The translations under genes and the position numbers were made by a program. From the NCBI RefSeq assembly GCF_000739635.1, contig NZ_BATQ01000045.1:1-64000 (forward strand): a DNA stretch of 64,000 nucleotides, read 5' to 3'. Each line of letters opens with the position of its first letter. The first letter of the stretch is position 1. The notes beneath the pieces are model-generated. The model did no database searches. It saw only the letters and a program-made list of their open reading frames with translations, and was not told where the DNA came from. The stretch comes from Verrucomicrobium sp. BvORR034. GTDB lineage: Bacteria > Verrucomicrobiota > Verrucomicrobiia > Verrucomicrobiales > Verrucomicrobiaceae. This document shows, one piece after another, positions 41,885 to 51,765 of the stretch.

Positions 41885-43822
41885 TTGCTTTCTTCCCACA
41901 TACCCTACCGCCAGCACGGTCAAGTCATCCGACGCCTCATGGTTCAGGCTGTGGAGTTGCACGTCGGCAATCACCGTCTGGGTAAGCTGGTCCACGCTGA
42001 GGTTGCCGTTGGCCACCAGCAGGTTTTCCAGGCGTTGATGAGTGTAGAGTTCCTTGGCGGTGTTGAAGGCCTCGGTGACGCCATCGGTGTAGAAGAAGAG
42101 CCGGTCTCCGGGGGTGAGCTGGAAGCTGCCGGTGCTGAAGTCGAAATTGCGCACCAGGCCCAAGGCAGGGTTGCGGTCGCTCTTTATGGTATCGAGTTCT
42201 CCGGCGGCGCTGAGGCGGTAGGGTGGGGGATGACCGGCATTGCAGATCTCCAGGGTCCCGGTACGCACGTTGAGCACGGCGTAAAGCAAGGTCACAAACA
42301 TGCCCGTGTGAGACTCGTCGCAGAGGGCGTCATTGACCCTGGTCATGATGCCTGAAACGGTGCGCTCCGGGCTGGCATGCGCCTGGAAGAGTGTCTGGGT
42401 CATGGCCATGAAGAGGGCGGCCGGCACCCCTTTACCGGAGACGTCACCGATGAGGATCGAGAGCCTTTCGGGATCCAGGAAGCGATAGTCGTAGAAATCG
42501 CCCCCCACTTCGCGGGCCGGCTGAATGATGGCGTGCAGGGCGATCGAGGCGTGCTCCGGCCAGTCGGCGCGGTCCGACCACTGCTTGGGCAGCATGCTCA
42601 TCTGGATGCGGCGGGCGGCGTTGAGTTCCCCCTCCATCCGCTCGCGCAGGGCGGAGGTGTGGCGCAGCTCTTCCATTCGCATCTTTAGATCCCGCGTCAT
42701 CTTCGTGAAGGCCGAGGCAAGGTCGTGCACTTCATCGATGTTCACCGCCTCGTTGAACCGGTGGTCCAGATCGCCCCCGGCGATCCTGCGTGCCGCTGCG
42801 GCCAGCTTGTTCACCGGGCGGCTCACTGAGCGTGCCACCAGCCAGAGGCTGACAAAGAGGCCCGACACCGCCACAAAGACAATGATGAGCATTTCCCCCA
42901 GCAGCCGGTAGGCATTGCGAAAGACCTCATCAGCCGGGTACACCAGAGCCAGCATGAAGTTGGCCGTCTGCACAGGGGCGAAGGCCACCCACGCCTCCTT
43001 CTGGTCGAGCGGGTTGAACGTGTTAATGAAGCCCTCGCTGCCCGGCATCATGGAATGGGCCAGCACCGGATTGAGGTCCTCCAGTCGCACCTTCATCACC
43101 TTGGAGGCATCTGGGCACGCGATGATGCGTCCCTCAGTGCTCAAGAGCATCGCGTAGCCCGTTTCACCCACTTTGACGGAACTCAGCCCGGCGGTGATCT
43201 GGTCGAGGGAGATGTCGATCGTGGCGACGCCTTTGAAATCGCCCTTCGAGCCATCCGGCTTGGTGTGGTAGAACGGCACCGCCCGGGTGATCATGAGCAC
43301 ATTGCCGCCGCCTTCATCAAAGAAGGGCTCAATCCACATGGCGTGCCCCAGCCGCTTCGGCTGCTGGTACCAGTCCCAGAGAAAGTGGTCGTAGGCGGGT
43401 GGCGTTAGCAGCGAGAACTCCGTCTTGCCTCCGGAGCGGTAGGCGTAGGGGCAGTAGTTGCGCTCCTCGGGGGCGAACGTATTGGGCTGGAAGGCGAGAC
43501 AGCTCCCGTAAATGCCCCCTGTCCGCGAGACCACGTCCGTCAGATAGCGATGCAGGGTCTCCTGATCCTCGATCAACCCGCTCTCCAGCAGACGGGCGTG
43601 CATGTCCGGCACGCGGGCGGCCTCGGCCAGAGCCCGGTCCAGCTTCGTGGCATGGATGCGGGCGAGATTCAGAGCCGCGGCCTGGGCCTGCTCCACGGCG
43701 CTCCGGAAAATACGGACCGTCACCAGACCCAGCACGAGCAGCAAAAAGGCGGCCGAGGGAATGACGATCAGCCGCGTGAACCGCGATTGAAGAGATCCCT
43801 GAAGCAGCCGCCTGAACAACAC
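41879..43822 (-). CDS. Membrane PP2C (SpoIIE-type) phosphatase with dCache and HAMP domains
   Basis: 647 residues. An N-terminal helix (LIVIPSAAFLLLVLGLVTV), a large extracytoplasmic cache-type sensor (about 40-310, with GVATIDISLDQI and GETGYAMLLSTEGRI), a second helix (LLGEMLIIVFVAVSGLFVSL), HAMP (SRPVNKLAAAARRIAGGD) and the phosphatase with LIGDVSGKGVPAALFMA, CNAGHPPPYRL and LFFYTDGVTEAFN. Such enzymes dephosphorylate a STAS-domain antagonist, here probably the protein encoded 18 bases upstream. The sensor would couple an outside ligand to the partner switch. Confidence 0.93.
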   Translation of the reverse strand: MLFRRLLQGSLQSRFTRLIVIPSAAFLLLVLGLVTVRIFRSAVEQAQAAALNLARIHATKLDRALAEAARVPDMHARLLESGLIEDQETLHRYLTDVVSRTGGIYGSCLAFQPNTFAPEERNYCPYAYRSGGKTEFSLLTPPAYDHFLWDWYQQPKRLGHAMWIEPFFDEGGGNVLMITRAVPFYHTKPDGSKGDFKGVATIDISLDQITAGLSSVKVGETGYAMLLSTEGRIIACPDASKVMKVRLEDLNPVLAHSMMPGSEGFINTFNPLDQKEAWVAFAPVQTANFMLALVYPADEVFRNAYRLLGEMLIIVFVAVSGLFVSLWLVARSVSRPVNKLAAAARRIAGGDLDHRFNEAVNIDEVHDLASAFTKMTRDLKMRMEELRHTSALRERMEGELNAARRIQMSMLPKQWSDRADWPEHASIALHAIIQPAREVGGDFYDYRFLDPERLSILIGDVSGKGVPAALFMAMTQTLFQAHASPERTVSGIMTRVNDALCDESHTGMFVTLLYAVLNVRTGTLEICNAGHPPPYRLSAAGELDTIKSDRNPALGLVRNFDFSTGSFQLTPGDRLFFYTDGVTEAFNTAKELYTHQRLENLLVANGNLSVDQLTQTVIADVQLHSLNHEASDDLTVLAVGYVGRKQG

Positions 43823-43840
43823 CTGGAGAAAAGAGGGGTG

Positions 43841-44197
43841 TTAGGCGGCCTGCGCCTGGGGTGGGGCTATTTGCTCAAGCGCCACAGCCCTGTTTTCGTA
43901 CAGCTTGAGGATGCGGTCGAATCCGATGGTCTCGAACACGAGGCGCACGTTCGGGGTCAGGCTGCAGAAGGCGCAAAGGCCACCAGCCGTTTCCATCTTC
44001 TTGGCCACGATCAGGAAGACCCGCAGGCCCGCGCTGTTGATGTAGGTGAGATCCGAGCAGTCCACCAGGAGAGCGCGTTTTGTCACCTCAGCAAGGTCCC
44101 CGAGTTTCATTTCCAGTTCCGTGGCAGTCAGGGTGTCCACTTGGCCACTCAGCTTGGCCAGCGTCAGATCGGGCAAAATTTCGGATTCGAGGGTCAT
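43841..44197 (-). CDS. STAS-domain anti-sigma factor antagonist
   Basis: 118 residues, the size of SpoIIAA/RsbV. LTLAKLSGQVDTLTATELE opens the fold, and the phospho-acceptor Ser lies in DCSDLTYINSAGLRVFLIV. The start overlaps the stop of the kinase gene by four bases (ATGA), and the phosphatase gene follows closely. In its unphosphorylated form it would bind the anti-sigma kinase encoded next to it. Confidence 0.93.
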   Translation of the reverse strand: MTLESEILPDLTLAKLSGQVDTLTATELEMKLGDLAEVTKRALLVDCSDLTYINSAGLRVFLIVAKKMETAGGLCAFCSLTPNVRLVFETIGFDRILKLYENRAVALEQIAPPQAQAA

Positions 44198-44640
44198 GGC
44201 AGTTCGACGGCGGAGGACTGAGTCACTTTCTTGGACAGGACGAGCAGATTGCGCTGGCCAATGCGCTTGTAATTGACCCGGTCCATCAGACTGCGGACGA
44301 GGTGAATGCCGAGGCCGCCCGGGGAGCGATCCTGCAGGGGCGCGGCAACATCCGGGATGGGGAGATCCAGGGGGTTGAAGGCGCAGCCGTCGTCCTCCAC
44401 CTCCGCCCAGAGTTCGTGCTGGTTGGTGGTCAGGCGGAGCACAATCTCCCGCACGCAGGGGATTTGTCCGGCGGAGTGGACCACGATATTGGTCACCAGC
44501 TCATCGAGCGAGAGCTTGACCAGAAACACCGTCTGCTCTGGCACATCGTGCCATTGGCCGAACTCCCGCACAATCTTGCCCACCAGTTCCGTCTCGCGGA
44601 GGTGGACATTGAGCTTGGTGCTGAGGCTACCGGGCCGCAT
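44194..44640 (-). CDS. Serine kinase/anti-sigma factor, RsbW-like ATPase
   Basis: 148 residues of the HATPase_c_2 type. The N-box is LSLDELVTNIVVHS, then VEDDGCAFNPLDLP and GGLGIHLVRSLMDRVNYKR. This protein would phosphorylate the STAS protein and sequester a sigma factor or other target. It is the first gene of a three-gene partner-switching operon. No sigma factor gene is in the window, so its target is elsewhere or is not a sigma factor. Confidence 0.92.
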   Translation of the reverse strand: MRPGSLSTKLNVHLRETELVGKIVREFGQWHDVPEQTVFLVKLSLDELVTNIVVHSAGQIPCVREIVLRLTTNQHELWAEVEDDGCAFNPLDLPIPDVAAPLQDRSPGGLGIHLVRSLMDRVNYKRIGQRNLLVLSKKVTQSSAVELP

Positions 44641-44726
44641 GGCGGAATTATTGCTTGCTTAAGGGTTTGTGCAAGCAGGCATTCCGAGGCGCGCGAGGGA
44701 CTTCACAAGTTCCTTGGGTTCCTTGC

Positions 44727-44754
44727 TTGACGCTTGAGCGCCAGTTTCCATAGT
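44727..44754 (+). promoter_or_regulatory. Candidate housekeeping promoter of the suc operon
   Basis: TTGACG at 44727-44732 and CATAGT at 44749-44754 are 16 bases apart, close to the sigma-70 pattern, about 50 bases upstream of the sucC start. It is the only such pair noticed in that gap. Confidence 0.45.
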
Positions 44755-44806
44755 CGCGGTCTCCCGTACAAGGTGCAGTTCACCGCAGATTCAACGGCAT
44801 TTTTCC

Positions 44807-45994
<1,188 letters not shown>

Positions 45995-46019
45995 CTCTTA
46001 ACCTCTTCCCACCACCGCC

Positions 46020-46397
46020 ATGCTCAAAGTCACCGAATTTGCCTTCACCGGTTACGCTGTGACCGACTTGGTTCGAGCCCGTGAATTCTACGAAACGGCG
46101 CTCAATCTCACCCCGGCTTCTGTGTTCGAACACGATGGCCACGGGTGGGTTGAGTATGAAGTTGGCCCTCATGTCCTGGCGATCACGGACATGAGTATTG
46201 ACTGGAAGCCCAGCAAGGATGGCGGTGGCGTGGCCCTTGAGGTGGAGGACTTCGACAAAGCCCTGGAATGGCTGAAGTCCAAGAACGTCACCTTCTATAG
46301 CGAGCCCTTCGAATCTCCCGTGTGCCACATGGCGCTCATCAGCGATCCCGACGGCAACTCCATCTGCATCCATAAACGAAAAGCGGGACATTCTTAA
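46020..46397 (+). CDS. VOC-family (glyoxalase/bleomycin-resistance fold) protein
   Basis: 125 residues. The two beta-alpha-beta-beta-beta halves start FAFTGYAVTDLVRAREFYE and GGGVALEVEDFDKALEWLK, and the end has CHMALISDPDGNSICIHKRK. At the position of the last metal Glu, usually in NxIEL, the sequence reads NSICIH, so the metal site may be changed. It lies between sucC and sucD in the same operon. It might act on a CoA-linked or aldehyde by-product near this TCA step (methylmalonyl-CoA epimerases share this fold), but that is inference. Confidence 0.87.
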   Translation: MLKVTEFAFTGYAVTDLVRAREFYETALNLTPASVFEHDGHGWVEYEVGPHVLAITDMSIDWKPSKDGGGVALEVEDFDKALEWLKSKNVTFYSEPFESPVCHMALISDPDGNSICIHKRKAGHS

Positions 46398-46439
46398 TCC
46401 AGCCTTTTGCCTTGACCCTTTTCCCTTATCCCTTTCCCC

Positions 46440-47348
46440 ATGTCTATTCTCGTTGATCCCTCCACCCGTATTCTCGTCCAGGGTATCACTGGCGACTTTG
46501 GTTCACGCCACGCGAAAGCGTCGCTCGATTATGGCACTCAGCTTGTGGCGGGTGTCACTCCCGGCAAGGGCGGCCAGACGTTCGATCACGGCACCCACAA
46601 GGTGCCGGTTTATGACACCGTTGATGAAGCGGTGAAGCAGACCGGGGCGACCGTCAGCGTCATCTTTGTGCCGCCGCCCTTCGCTGCCGATGCCATCTTG
46701 GAAGGCGTGGACGCCGGACTCGATCTCGTGGTTTGCATCACGGAAGGCATCCCGGTCAATGACATGATCAAGGTGAAGTCCGTCATGCAGGGCAGCAAGA
46801 CCCGCTTGATCGGACCGAATTGTCCCGGCCTCGTCACTCCTGGCACTGGCGACAAGTCCTACGGCGGCTGCCGCATCGGCATCGCTCCGGGTTATATTCA
46901 TAAGCGCGGCAATATTGGCGTGGTCTCACGCTCCGGCACCCTCACTTATGAGGCTGTCTGGCAGCTGACCACCCGCGGCTACGGCCAGAGCACTTGCGTC
47001 GGCATCGGTGGCGATCCGGTGAACGGGACCTCCCACCTCGACGTGCTGAAGATGTTCAACGAAGACCCGGAAACCGAAGGCATCATCATGATCGGTGAAA
47101 TCGGTGGAAGCGCCGAAGCTGAGGCTGCCCGCTGGGCCAAGGAGAACTGCAAGAAGCCCATCGCTGGCTTCATTGCTGGAGCCACCGCCCCTCCCGGGCG
47201 TCGCATGGGCCACGCCGGTGCCATCGTGGGCGGTGAAGAAGACACCGCAGAGGCCAAGAAGAAGATCCTCGCCGAGTGTGGCATTGCCGTCTCGGACTCC
47301 CCGGCTGACATGGCCGTGACCCTCCTTCGGGTCATGGGCAAGTTGTAG
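46440..47348 (+). CDS. sucD: Succinyl-CoA synthetase alpha subunit
   Basis: 302 residues. The CoA-binding Rossmann part has [20 protein letters not shown], then [34 protein letters not shown] and the phospho-His loop [15 protein letters not shown]. It pairs with the SucC-type subunit encoded upstream. The gene ends seven bases before a GTTA-repeat hairpin that lies between it and a convergent gene. Confidence 0.97.
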   Translation: MSILVDPSTRILVQGITGDFGSRHAKASLDYGTQLVAGVTPGKGGQTFDHGTHKVPVYDTVDEAVKQTGATVSVIFVPPPFAADAILEGVDAGLDLVVCITEGIPVNDMIKVKSVMQGSKTRLIGPNCPGLVTPGTGDKSYGGCRIGIAPGYIHKRGNIGVVSRSGTLTYEAVWQLTTRGYGQSTCVGIGGDPVNGTSHLDVLKMFNEDPETEGIIMIGEIGGSAEAEAARWAKENCKKPIAGFIAGATAPPGRRMGHAGAIVGGEEDTAEAKKKILAECGIAVSDSPADMAVTLLRVMGKL

Positions 47349-47355
47349 AAGGGGT

Positions 47356-47450
47356 TGGATGTTAAGCGTTGGGTGTTAGGGGTTAAGAGTGGGCTGGCGC
47401 TGTGGTGCCGAAGTTCAACTCCTAACCCTTAACCCATAACGTCTAACGTT
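47356..47450. repeat. GTTA short-repeat inverted pair (site D)
   Basis: The left arm (47356-47390: GTTGGAT, GTTAAGC, GTTGGGT, GTTAGGG, GTTAAGA) faces a right arm (47414-47450) that reads in reverse GTTAGAC, GTTATGG, GTTAAGG, GTTAGGA, GTTGAA. It lies between the convergent sucD and YjdF-type genes and includes the last bases of the latter. Confidence 0.7.
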
Positions 47451-48192
47451 TTCCCCTCTTCACCCTCAGGCTCGCCGCCCATTCGCGGGCAAAGTCGCGG
47501 TGATACCGCCAGTTGATGATGGCGGTGACGGCCATGGCGATCAAGGCTCCTAGAGCCGCCAGTGCCATGTCCTTGTGGGCATCCCAGGGATCTCCTTGGG
47601 TGCCCAGATAGGCCGCTCCGAGGTCTCCTCCAAAGACCTCTGCCGCGGCCCACTCGATGAGTTCGAACAAGGCGGAGGTGGACAGGGTGAGATCCAGGGG
47701 AAGGAAATAACCCCAGAACCCCCGGGCATTGGCGAGGGAGAGGAAAATCTCGCGGATCGGGTACGCCAGGAGGAAGCCGTACATGAAGTGGATCACGCGG
47801 TCGAAGTTGTTCCGCTGCCACCCCAGAGCGTCGTTGAGCGAGAAGCCGAAGGTGTTCTGGAAAAAGGCATCGTAGGGCACCTTTGCGTAGGTGTAGTGGG
47901 CACCCAGTTCGTGCAGGCAGAGAAAGATGCAGACCAGGGTCCAGGACAGACGCGAGAAGGGGAGCTTCCGGTAGATGGCGTAGAGCACTGGGATCGCGAC
48001 CAGGATCAGGGCATTCTCCAGCAGCCAGTCGTGACGGTAGTGGGGACCCCACCCAGAAAGCAGGATCGCCAACAAAAAGATCCCGGCCAGCCGCAGGACA
48101 TGGCGGCGGTGTTTCTGGTTGGCGGCGAGTGTTGCGCCCCCGTTGTTGGTTGGCGGTGATGCTGCCGCGTTACCTGCCATGGCTACAAGCAT
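47443..48192 (-). CDS. YjdF/DUF2238-family membrane protein
   Basis: 249 residues. After a soluble start there are six or so helices. The family motifs are LCLHELGAHYTYAKVPYD, WQRNNFDRVIHFMYGFLLAY and LSTSALFELIEWAAAEVFGG, with GDPWDAHKDMALAALGALI late. The conserved His and Asp in the membrane may bind a metal. The function is unknown in the family; no gene nearby gives a clue. Confidence 0.88.
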   Translation of the reverse strand: MLVAMAGNAAASPPTNNGGATLAANQKHRRHVLRLAGIFLLAILLSGWGPHYRHDWLLENALILVAIPVLYAIYRKLPFSRLSWTLVCIFLCLHELGAHYTYAKVPYDAFFQNTFGFSLNDALGWQRNNFDRVIHFMYGFLLAYPIREIFLSLANARGFWGYFLPLDLTLSTSALFELIEWAAAEVFGGDLGAAYLGTQGDPWDAHKDMALAALGALIAMAVTAIINWRYHRDFAREWAASLRVKRGKR

Positions 48193-48238
48193 GGCAGGGC
48201 GGTGGTCCCGGCGTCAAGCGGGCAGTTCTCAGCGACGT

Positions 48239-49492
48239 CTATCTGGAGGAAACTGACGGAGGGGTGCCGTCGGCAGTAGCCTGGAGCTTCTGGGCACTGG
48301 CTTGCAGATCGTAGAAGGCGTTCTGTAGGGCCATTCGTTTCATCGCCGCAGCCCGCTCGAGTCCGGCAGAGCCAAACCGCCCCATCTGGAGCTTTTGAAA
48401 AGCTGCTGCGAGGGCAGGAGTGGCGCGTTCTGTCACGGCTTGGTCCAGCAAGGCGGCCAGCGCCTTTTCCTGTGAAGGGGGAAACACTTCCATTCTCGCG
48501 ACAAAGACCCGTTTTACCTTCGTGGGTGTCGGGGACAGCTTCAGGGGAAGCACCGCGTTGACCCAGCTTTCGGGCAGCAGGGCCAGGACCCGTGTGCCAG
48601 GCTCCTTGAACCAGGCTTCCTTCCAGGTGGCGACCATCGCGGCAGCTTCGGCAGAGGTCAGTCCCGCGGAGGTGAGCTCCTGCTTCACGGCTTCTGCCAA
48701 TGAAGTGGCCGCCTCGTCCACGGCAGTGGCCGGTGGCTCAATCGCCAGCGCTGGAGAGTCCTTCGGTGCCACAGGCAGGGCGTCCAGCTTGCGCCAGGAG
48801 GCCCGGTTGTTCTCCACTCGCAGCAGGAATGCTCCGGTGATGGGCTCGGAGTAGGTGTTGATCAGTCGCAGTTCCGTATCCGAGGGGGCGGTGACAAGCA
48901 GGGGGATTCTCAAGTCCGCAGCACCACGATAGAAGATGAACTTGTCTGCCTGCGTCGAGCCGGTGGGGTAGGTGGAGCGGACAATCCAGGCGTCGGGCAC
49001 CTCCCGGGCGTGAGCATAGTGATCGCCCCGGCCGCGAGGCGCGGGGGGAATCTGGGCAAGTGCCGTCTTGTCATCCGGAGGCAGCAGCTCAAACCGCCAC
49101 TCCACTGGGGTCGCAAGGTTGACTGGCTCGCCCGTCTTCGCGGTGAGGGCGAAAGGGAACGTTGCGGGATAAGGGAACCACTCGGTGATCCGGCCGCTCT
49201 CCATGGTCACGCCGGCCGTGGCCTTCATGGGAGCCTGAGGATAAAAGTACAACACCGGCGTCTCCATGCGCAGCAGAGTGCCGGCTACGCTTTTGCCCTG
49301 GAAGGGGTTGTTCCCGACGAAGATTGGTAACCCGGCGAGATCTGCCGAGGGTTGGTACCATTGGAGAGGCGCTCCGTCTGATCCCGCGACTTGGGTCATC
49401 GTTCCCCACTCATGGACGTAGTAGTTTTCGGCCGACAAGGCGATGGCATTTGCCGCGATGACTGCCACCAGGGTCAAGATCGAGGTTTTCAT
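48239..49492 (-). CDS. Secreted hypothetical protein
   Basis: 417 residues with a signal peptide (TLVAVIAANAIALSA). It starts YYVHEWGTMTQVAGSDGAPL and contains LRMETPVLYFYP, ITEWFPYPATFPF, KFIFYRGAADLRIPL and LLPESWVNAVLPL. The first half looks like a beta-sandwich and the second is largely helical. Proteins with this HEWGT start are seen in Verrucomicrobiota and other environmental bacteria, without a known role. It stands alone. Confidence 0.75.
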   Translation of the reverse strand: MKTSILTLVAVIAANAIALSAENYYVHEWGTMTQVAGSDGAPLQWYQPSADLAGLPIFVGNNPFQGKSVAGTLLRMETPVLYFYPQAPMKATAGVTMESGRITEWFPYPATFPFALTAKTGEPVNLATPVEWRFELLPPDDKTALAQIPPAPRGRGDHYAHAREVPDAWIVRSTYPTGSTQADKFIFYRGAADLRIPLLVTAPSDTELRLINTYSEPITGAFLLRVENNRASWRKLDALPVAPKDSPALAIEPPATAVDEAATSLAEAVKQELTSAGLTSAEAAAMVATWKEAWFKEPGTRVLALLPESWVNAVLPLKLSPTPTKVKRVFVARMEVFPPSQEKALAALLDQAVTERATPALAAAFQKLQMGRFGSAGLERAAAMKRMALQNAFYDLQASAQKLQATADGTPPSVSSR

Positions 49493-49753
49493 GATCCTAG
49501 CGTAGTCTTTGCCGGGGAATCAGGGGAAATCGGAAATTGTAAGAAGAATGTCTGTAGAGGCCGCCGTATGCCTCAGGTTTGCCAAGGTGGAAGTTGGGGG
49601 AATAAGCGCAAATCGGGGCTCGGATGGCGCGGTTTTCGCTTGAGTGAAATCCGCCCCGCAGTTAACACAATCCTGACGTGACCGCGCTTGGATCAGGATC
49701 TCCAAGCGGAGGCATCATGGGCATACTTTTTCAACGTTCACCAACTCTCTGTC

Positions 49754-50878
49754 ATGGCTGTCGTATCAAAAGGTCTCGAAGGTGTGGTTGCTGCGGAAAC
49801 GCGGCTCGGCGAAGTGAAGGGTGCGGAAGGCATCCTGTTTTATTGCGGGTACGACATCAATGAGCTGGCTGGCAAAGTCTCATACGAGGAAGTGGTGTAC
49901 CTCCTCTGGCACCAACGCCTGCCCAACCGGACAGAGCTGGACGCGCTGACCACCGCCCTCCGTGCGGAGCGTGAGTTGCCCCAGGGCGTGATCGATTTCC
50001 TCGTTAATGCTCCGAAGTCGGCCAAGCCCATCGACATCATGCGCACCGCCGTGTCCATGCTTGGCTGTTATGACACTCAGCGTCATGACTTGAACATGGG
50101 GGCGGAACTCGCCACCGCCATCAAGCTCGTTTCCCAGATCGGGATTGTCGCCGCCTACTTCCATCGCTCCCGCCAAGGCCTGTCCCTGCCGCCCGTGCGC
50201 AAGGATCTTGGTGAGGCTGCGCATTTCCTTTATCTGATCACGGGTGAAGTACCCAGCAAGGAGGCTGAGCAGACGCTCGACGTAGCCTACGTGCTGCATG
50301 CCGAGCACGGCTTCAATGCCAGCACTTTCACGGCTCGCGTGGTGGCCTCCACGCTTTCGGACATGTTCTCGGCCATCAGCGCCGCGATTGGAGCCCTCAA
50401 GGGGCCGCTTCACGGTGGTGCCAACGAGGGGGTGATCCACATGCTTGAGGAAATCGGCGACGTGGACAAGGTGGACTCCTGGGTGGAGGACGCCCTGGCT
50501 CAGAAGAAGAAGATCATGGGCATCGGCCACCGCGTGTACAAGGTGCTGGATCCCCGTGCGCCTCACCTCAAGGAAATGGCGATCAAGCTCAGCAACCAGC
50601 TGGGCGAGCCCAAGTGGATTCAGATGTCTGAGCGCATCGCCTCCATCATGCGCGACCAGAAGGGGCTCAATGCCAACGTGGATTTCTACAGCGCCACGGT
50701 TTACTACAGCCTCGGCATCCCGACCGACCTGTTCACTCCCATCTTTGCCATCTCCCGTATGAGCGGCTGGACCGCGCATGTGCTGGAGCAGTGGTCCGAA
50801 AACCGCCTGTTCCGCCCGTTGAGCGAGTACGTGGGCAGACCCTATGGGCAGAAAGTGCTTCCCATTGACGAGCGCTAG
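49754..50878 (+). CDS. gltA: Citrate synthase
   Basis: 374 residues from ATG 49754 (MAVVSKGLEGVVAAETRLG); the frame is open upstream but without coding character. The short (Gram-positive/archaeal-type) citrate synthase pattern is clear: GILFYCGYDINELA, LHAEHGFNASTFTARVVAST with the first active-site His, LKGPLHGGANEGVIHML with the second, GIGHRVYKVLDPRAPHLKEM and the Asp in NVDFYSATVYYSLGIP. It condenses oxaloacetate with acetyl-CoA; a 2-methylcitrate synthase activity is possible in this subfamily. It is monocistronic and ends at two terminators. Confidence 0.93.
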   Translation: MAVVSKGLEGVVAAETRLGEVKGAEGILFYCGYDINELAGKVSYEEVVYLLWHQRLPNRTELDALTTALRAERELPQGVIDFLVNAPKSAKPIDIMRTAVSMLGCYDTQRHDLNMGAELATAIKLVSQIGIVAAYFHRSRQGLSLPPVRKDLGEAAHFLYLITGEVPSKEAEQTLDVAYVLHAEHGFNASTFTARVVASTLSDMFSAISAAIGALKGPLHGGANEGVIHMLEEIGDVDKVDSWVEDALAQKKKIMGIGHRVYKVLDPRAPHLKEMAIKLSNQLGEPKWIQMSERIASIMRDQKGLNANVDFYSATVYYSLGIPTDLFTPIFAISRMSGWTAHVLEQWSENRLFRPLSEYVGRPYGQKVLPIDER

Positions 50879-50894
50879 GACGAGGTGGATGTAG

Positions 50895-50925
50895 CGCCCT
50901 CGGACCGGCTGGTCCGGGGCGTTTT
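50895..50925 (+). terminator. First terminator after citrate synthase
   Basis: CGGACC at 50901-50906 pairs with GGTCCG at 50911-50916; the stem extends outward with a mismatch (CGCCC against GGGCG), followed by TTTT. It starts 17 bases after the stop. Confidence 0.8.
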
Positions 50926-50930
50926 GAATC

Positions 50931-50967
50931 AAAGGGCCCTGGATTTATCTGGGCCCTTTCTTTTTGT
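50931..50967 (+). terminator. Second terminator after citrate synthase
   Basis: AAAGGGCCC and GGGCCCTTT pair perfectly across an 11-base loop and are followed by CTTTTTGTTT. Its end is 16 bases from the nitroreductase start, so it also isolates that gene. Confidence 0.88.
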
Positions 50968-50982
50968 TTCGTATCCCCGTCC

Positions 50983-51633
50983 ATGACTCCCATTGCTTCC
51001 TCATCCATCATTGAGGCCCTCCAGTGGCGCTACGCCACCAAGGTGTTTGATCCCTCGAAGAAGATCCCAGCAGAGACTTGGGCGGTGCTGGAGGAGTCGC
51101 TGGTCTTGACGCCTTCCTCCTACGGGCTTCAGCCCTGGAAGTTTCTGGTCATCACCAACCCCGAGGTGCGGGAGGCCTTGGTGCCTCACGCCTGGCGTCA
51201 GCGGCAGGTGGCGGATGCCTCACACCTCGTGGTCCTGGCGGTGCGCAACGGCTATGCCGAGGCGGATGTGGATGCCAACATCTTCCGTATGGCGGAGGTT
51301 CGGGGCGGTACTCCAGACGCGCTCATGGGCTTCAAAAACATGGTCATGAAGACATTGGTGCATGGATTGCCTCAGGAGGACCTCACGCAGTGGGCCAAGT
51401 GCCAGGCCTACATCGCCCTGGGCCAGTTCATGACGGCGGCGGCCCTTTTGGGCATTGATACCTGTCCCATGGAGGGATTTGTTCCCGCAAAGATGGACGA
51501 AGCGCTGGGACTTGCCGCCCGCGGCTACACCACTGCGGTGCTCTGTCCGGCAGGCTATCGATCAGAGGATGACCGCTATGCCTACTTGCCCAAGGTGCGG
51601 TTCAAACCCGAAGATGTGATCGAGCATATCTGA
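50983..51633 (+). CDS. Nitroreductase-family NAD(P)H flavoprotein
   Basis: 216 residues. The FMN-binding start ALQWRYATKVFDPSKKIP and LTPSSYGLQPWKFLVITNPE are typical of NfsB-like enzymes, as are AYIALGQFMTAAALLGIDTC and PMEGF later. It would reduce quinones or nitro compounds using FMN. It has no close operon partner; the next gene begins after a 132-base gap. Confidence 0.93.
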   Translation: MTPIASSSIIEALQWRYATKVFDPSKKIPAETWAVLEESLVLTPSSYGLQPWKFLVITNPEVREALVPHAWRQRQVADASHLVVLAVRNGYAEADVDANIFRMAEVRGGTPDALMGFKNMVMKTLVHGLPQEDLTQWAKCQAYIALGQFMTAAALLGIDTCPMEGFVPAKMDEALGLAARGYTTAVLCPAGYRSEDDRYAYLPKVRFKPEDVIEHI

Positions 51634-51664
51634 AATCCACGGCGTTTTAGCGCAAAAAAGTCCT

Positions 51665-51684
51665 TGGATTCCCGTGGGAATCCA
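51665..51684. promoter_or_regulatory. Perfect inverted repeat upstream of the coiled-coil gene
   Basis: TGGATTCCC and GGGAATCCA flank GT, between the nitroreductase gene and the start of the coiled-coil/TPR gene. There is no T-run, so an operator is as likely as a transcript end. Nothing else is seen in the gap. Confidence 0.4.
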
Positions 51685-51765
51685 CAAATATCAGGGAACC
51701 GGGTGGCATTCCGCTTGATAGACAAGCGGAGGGCGGCAGTTTATGATCCCGACTCCTTTCCCATC

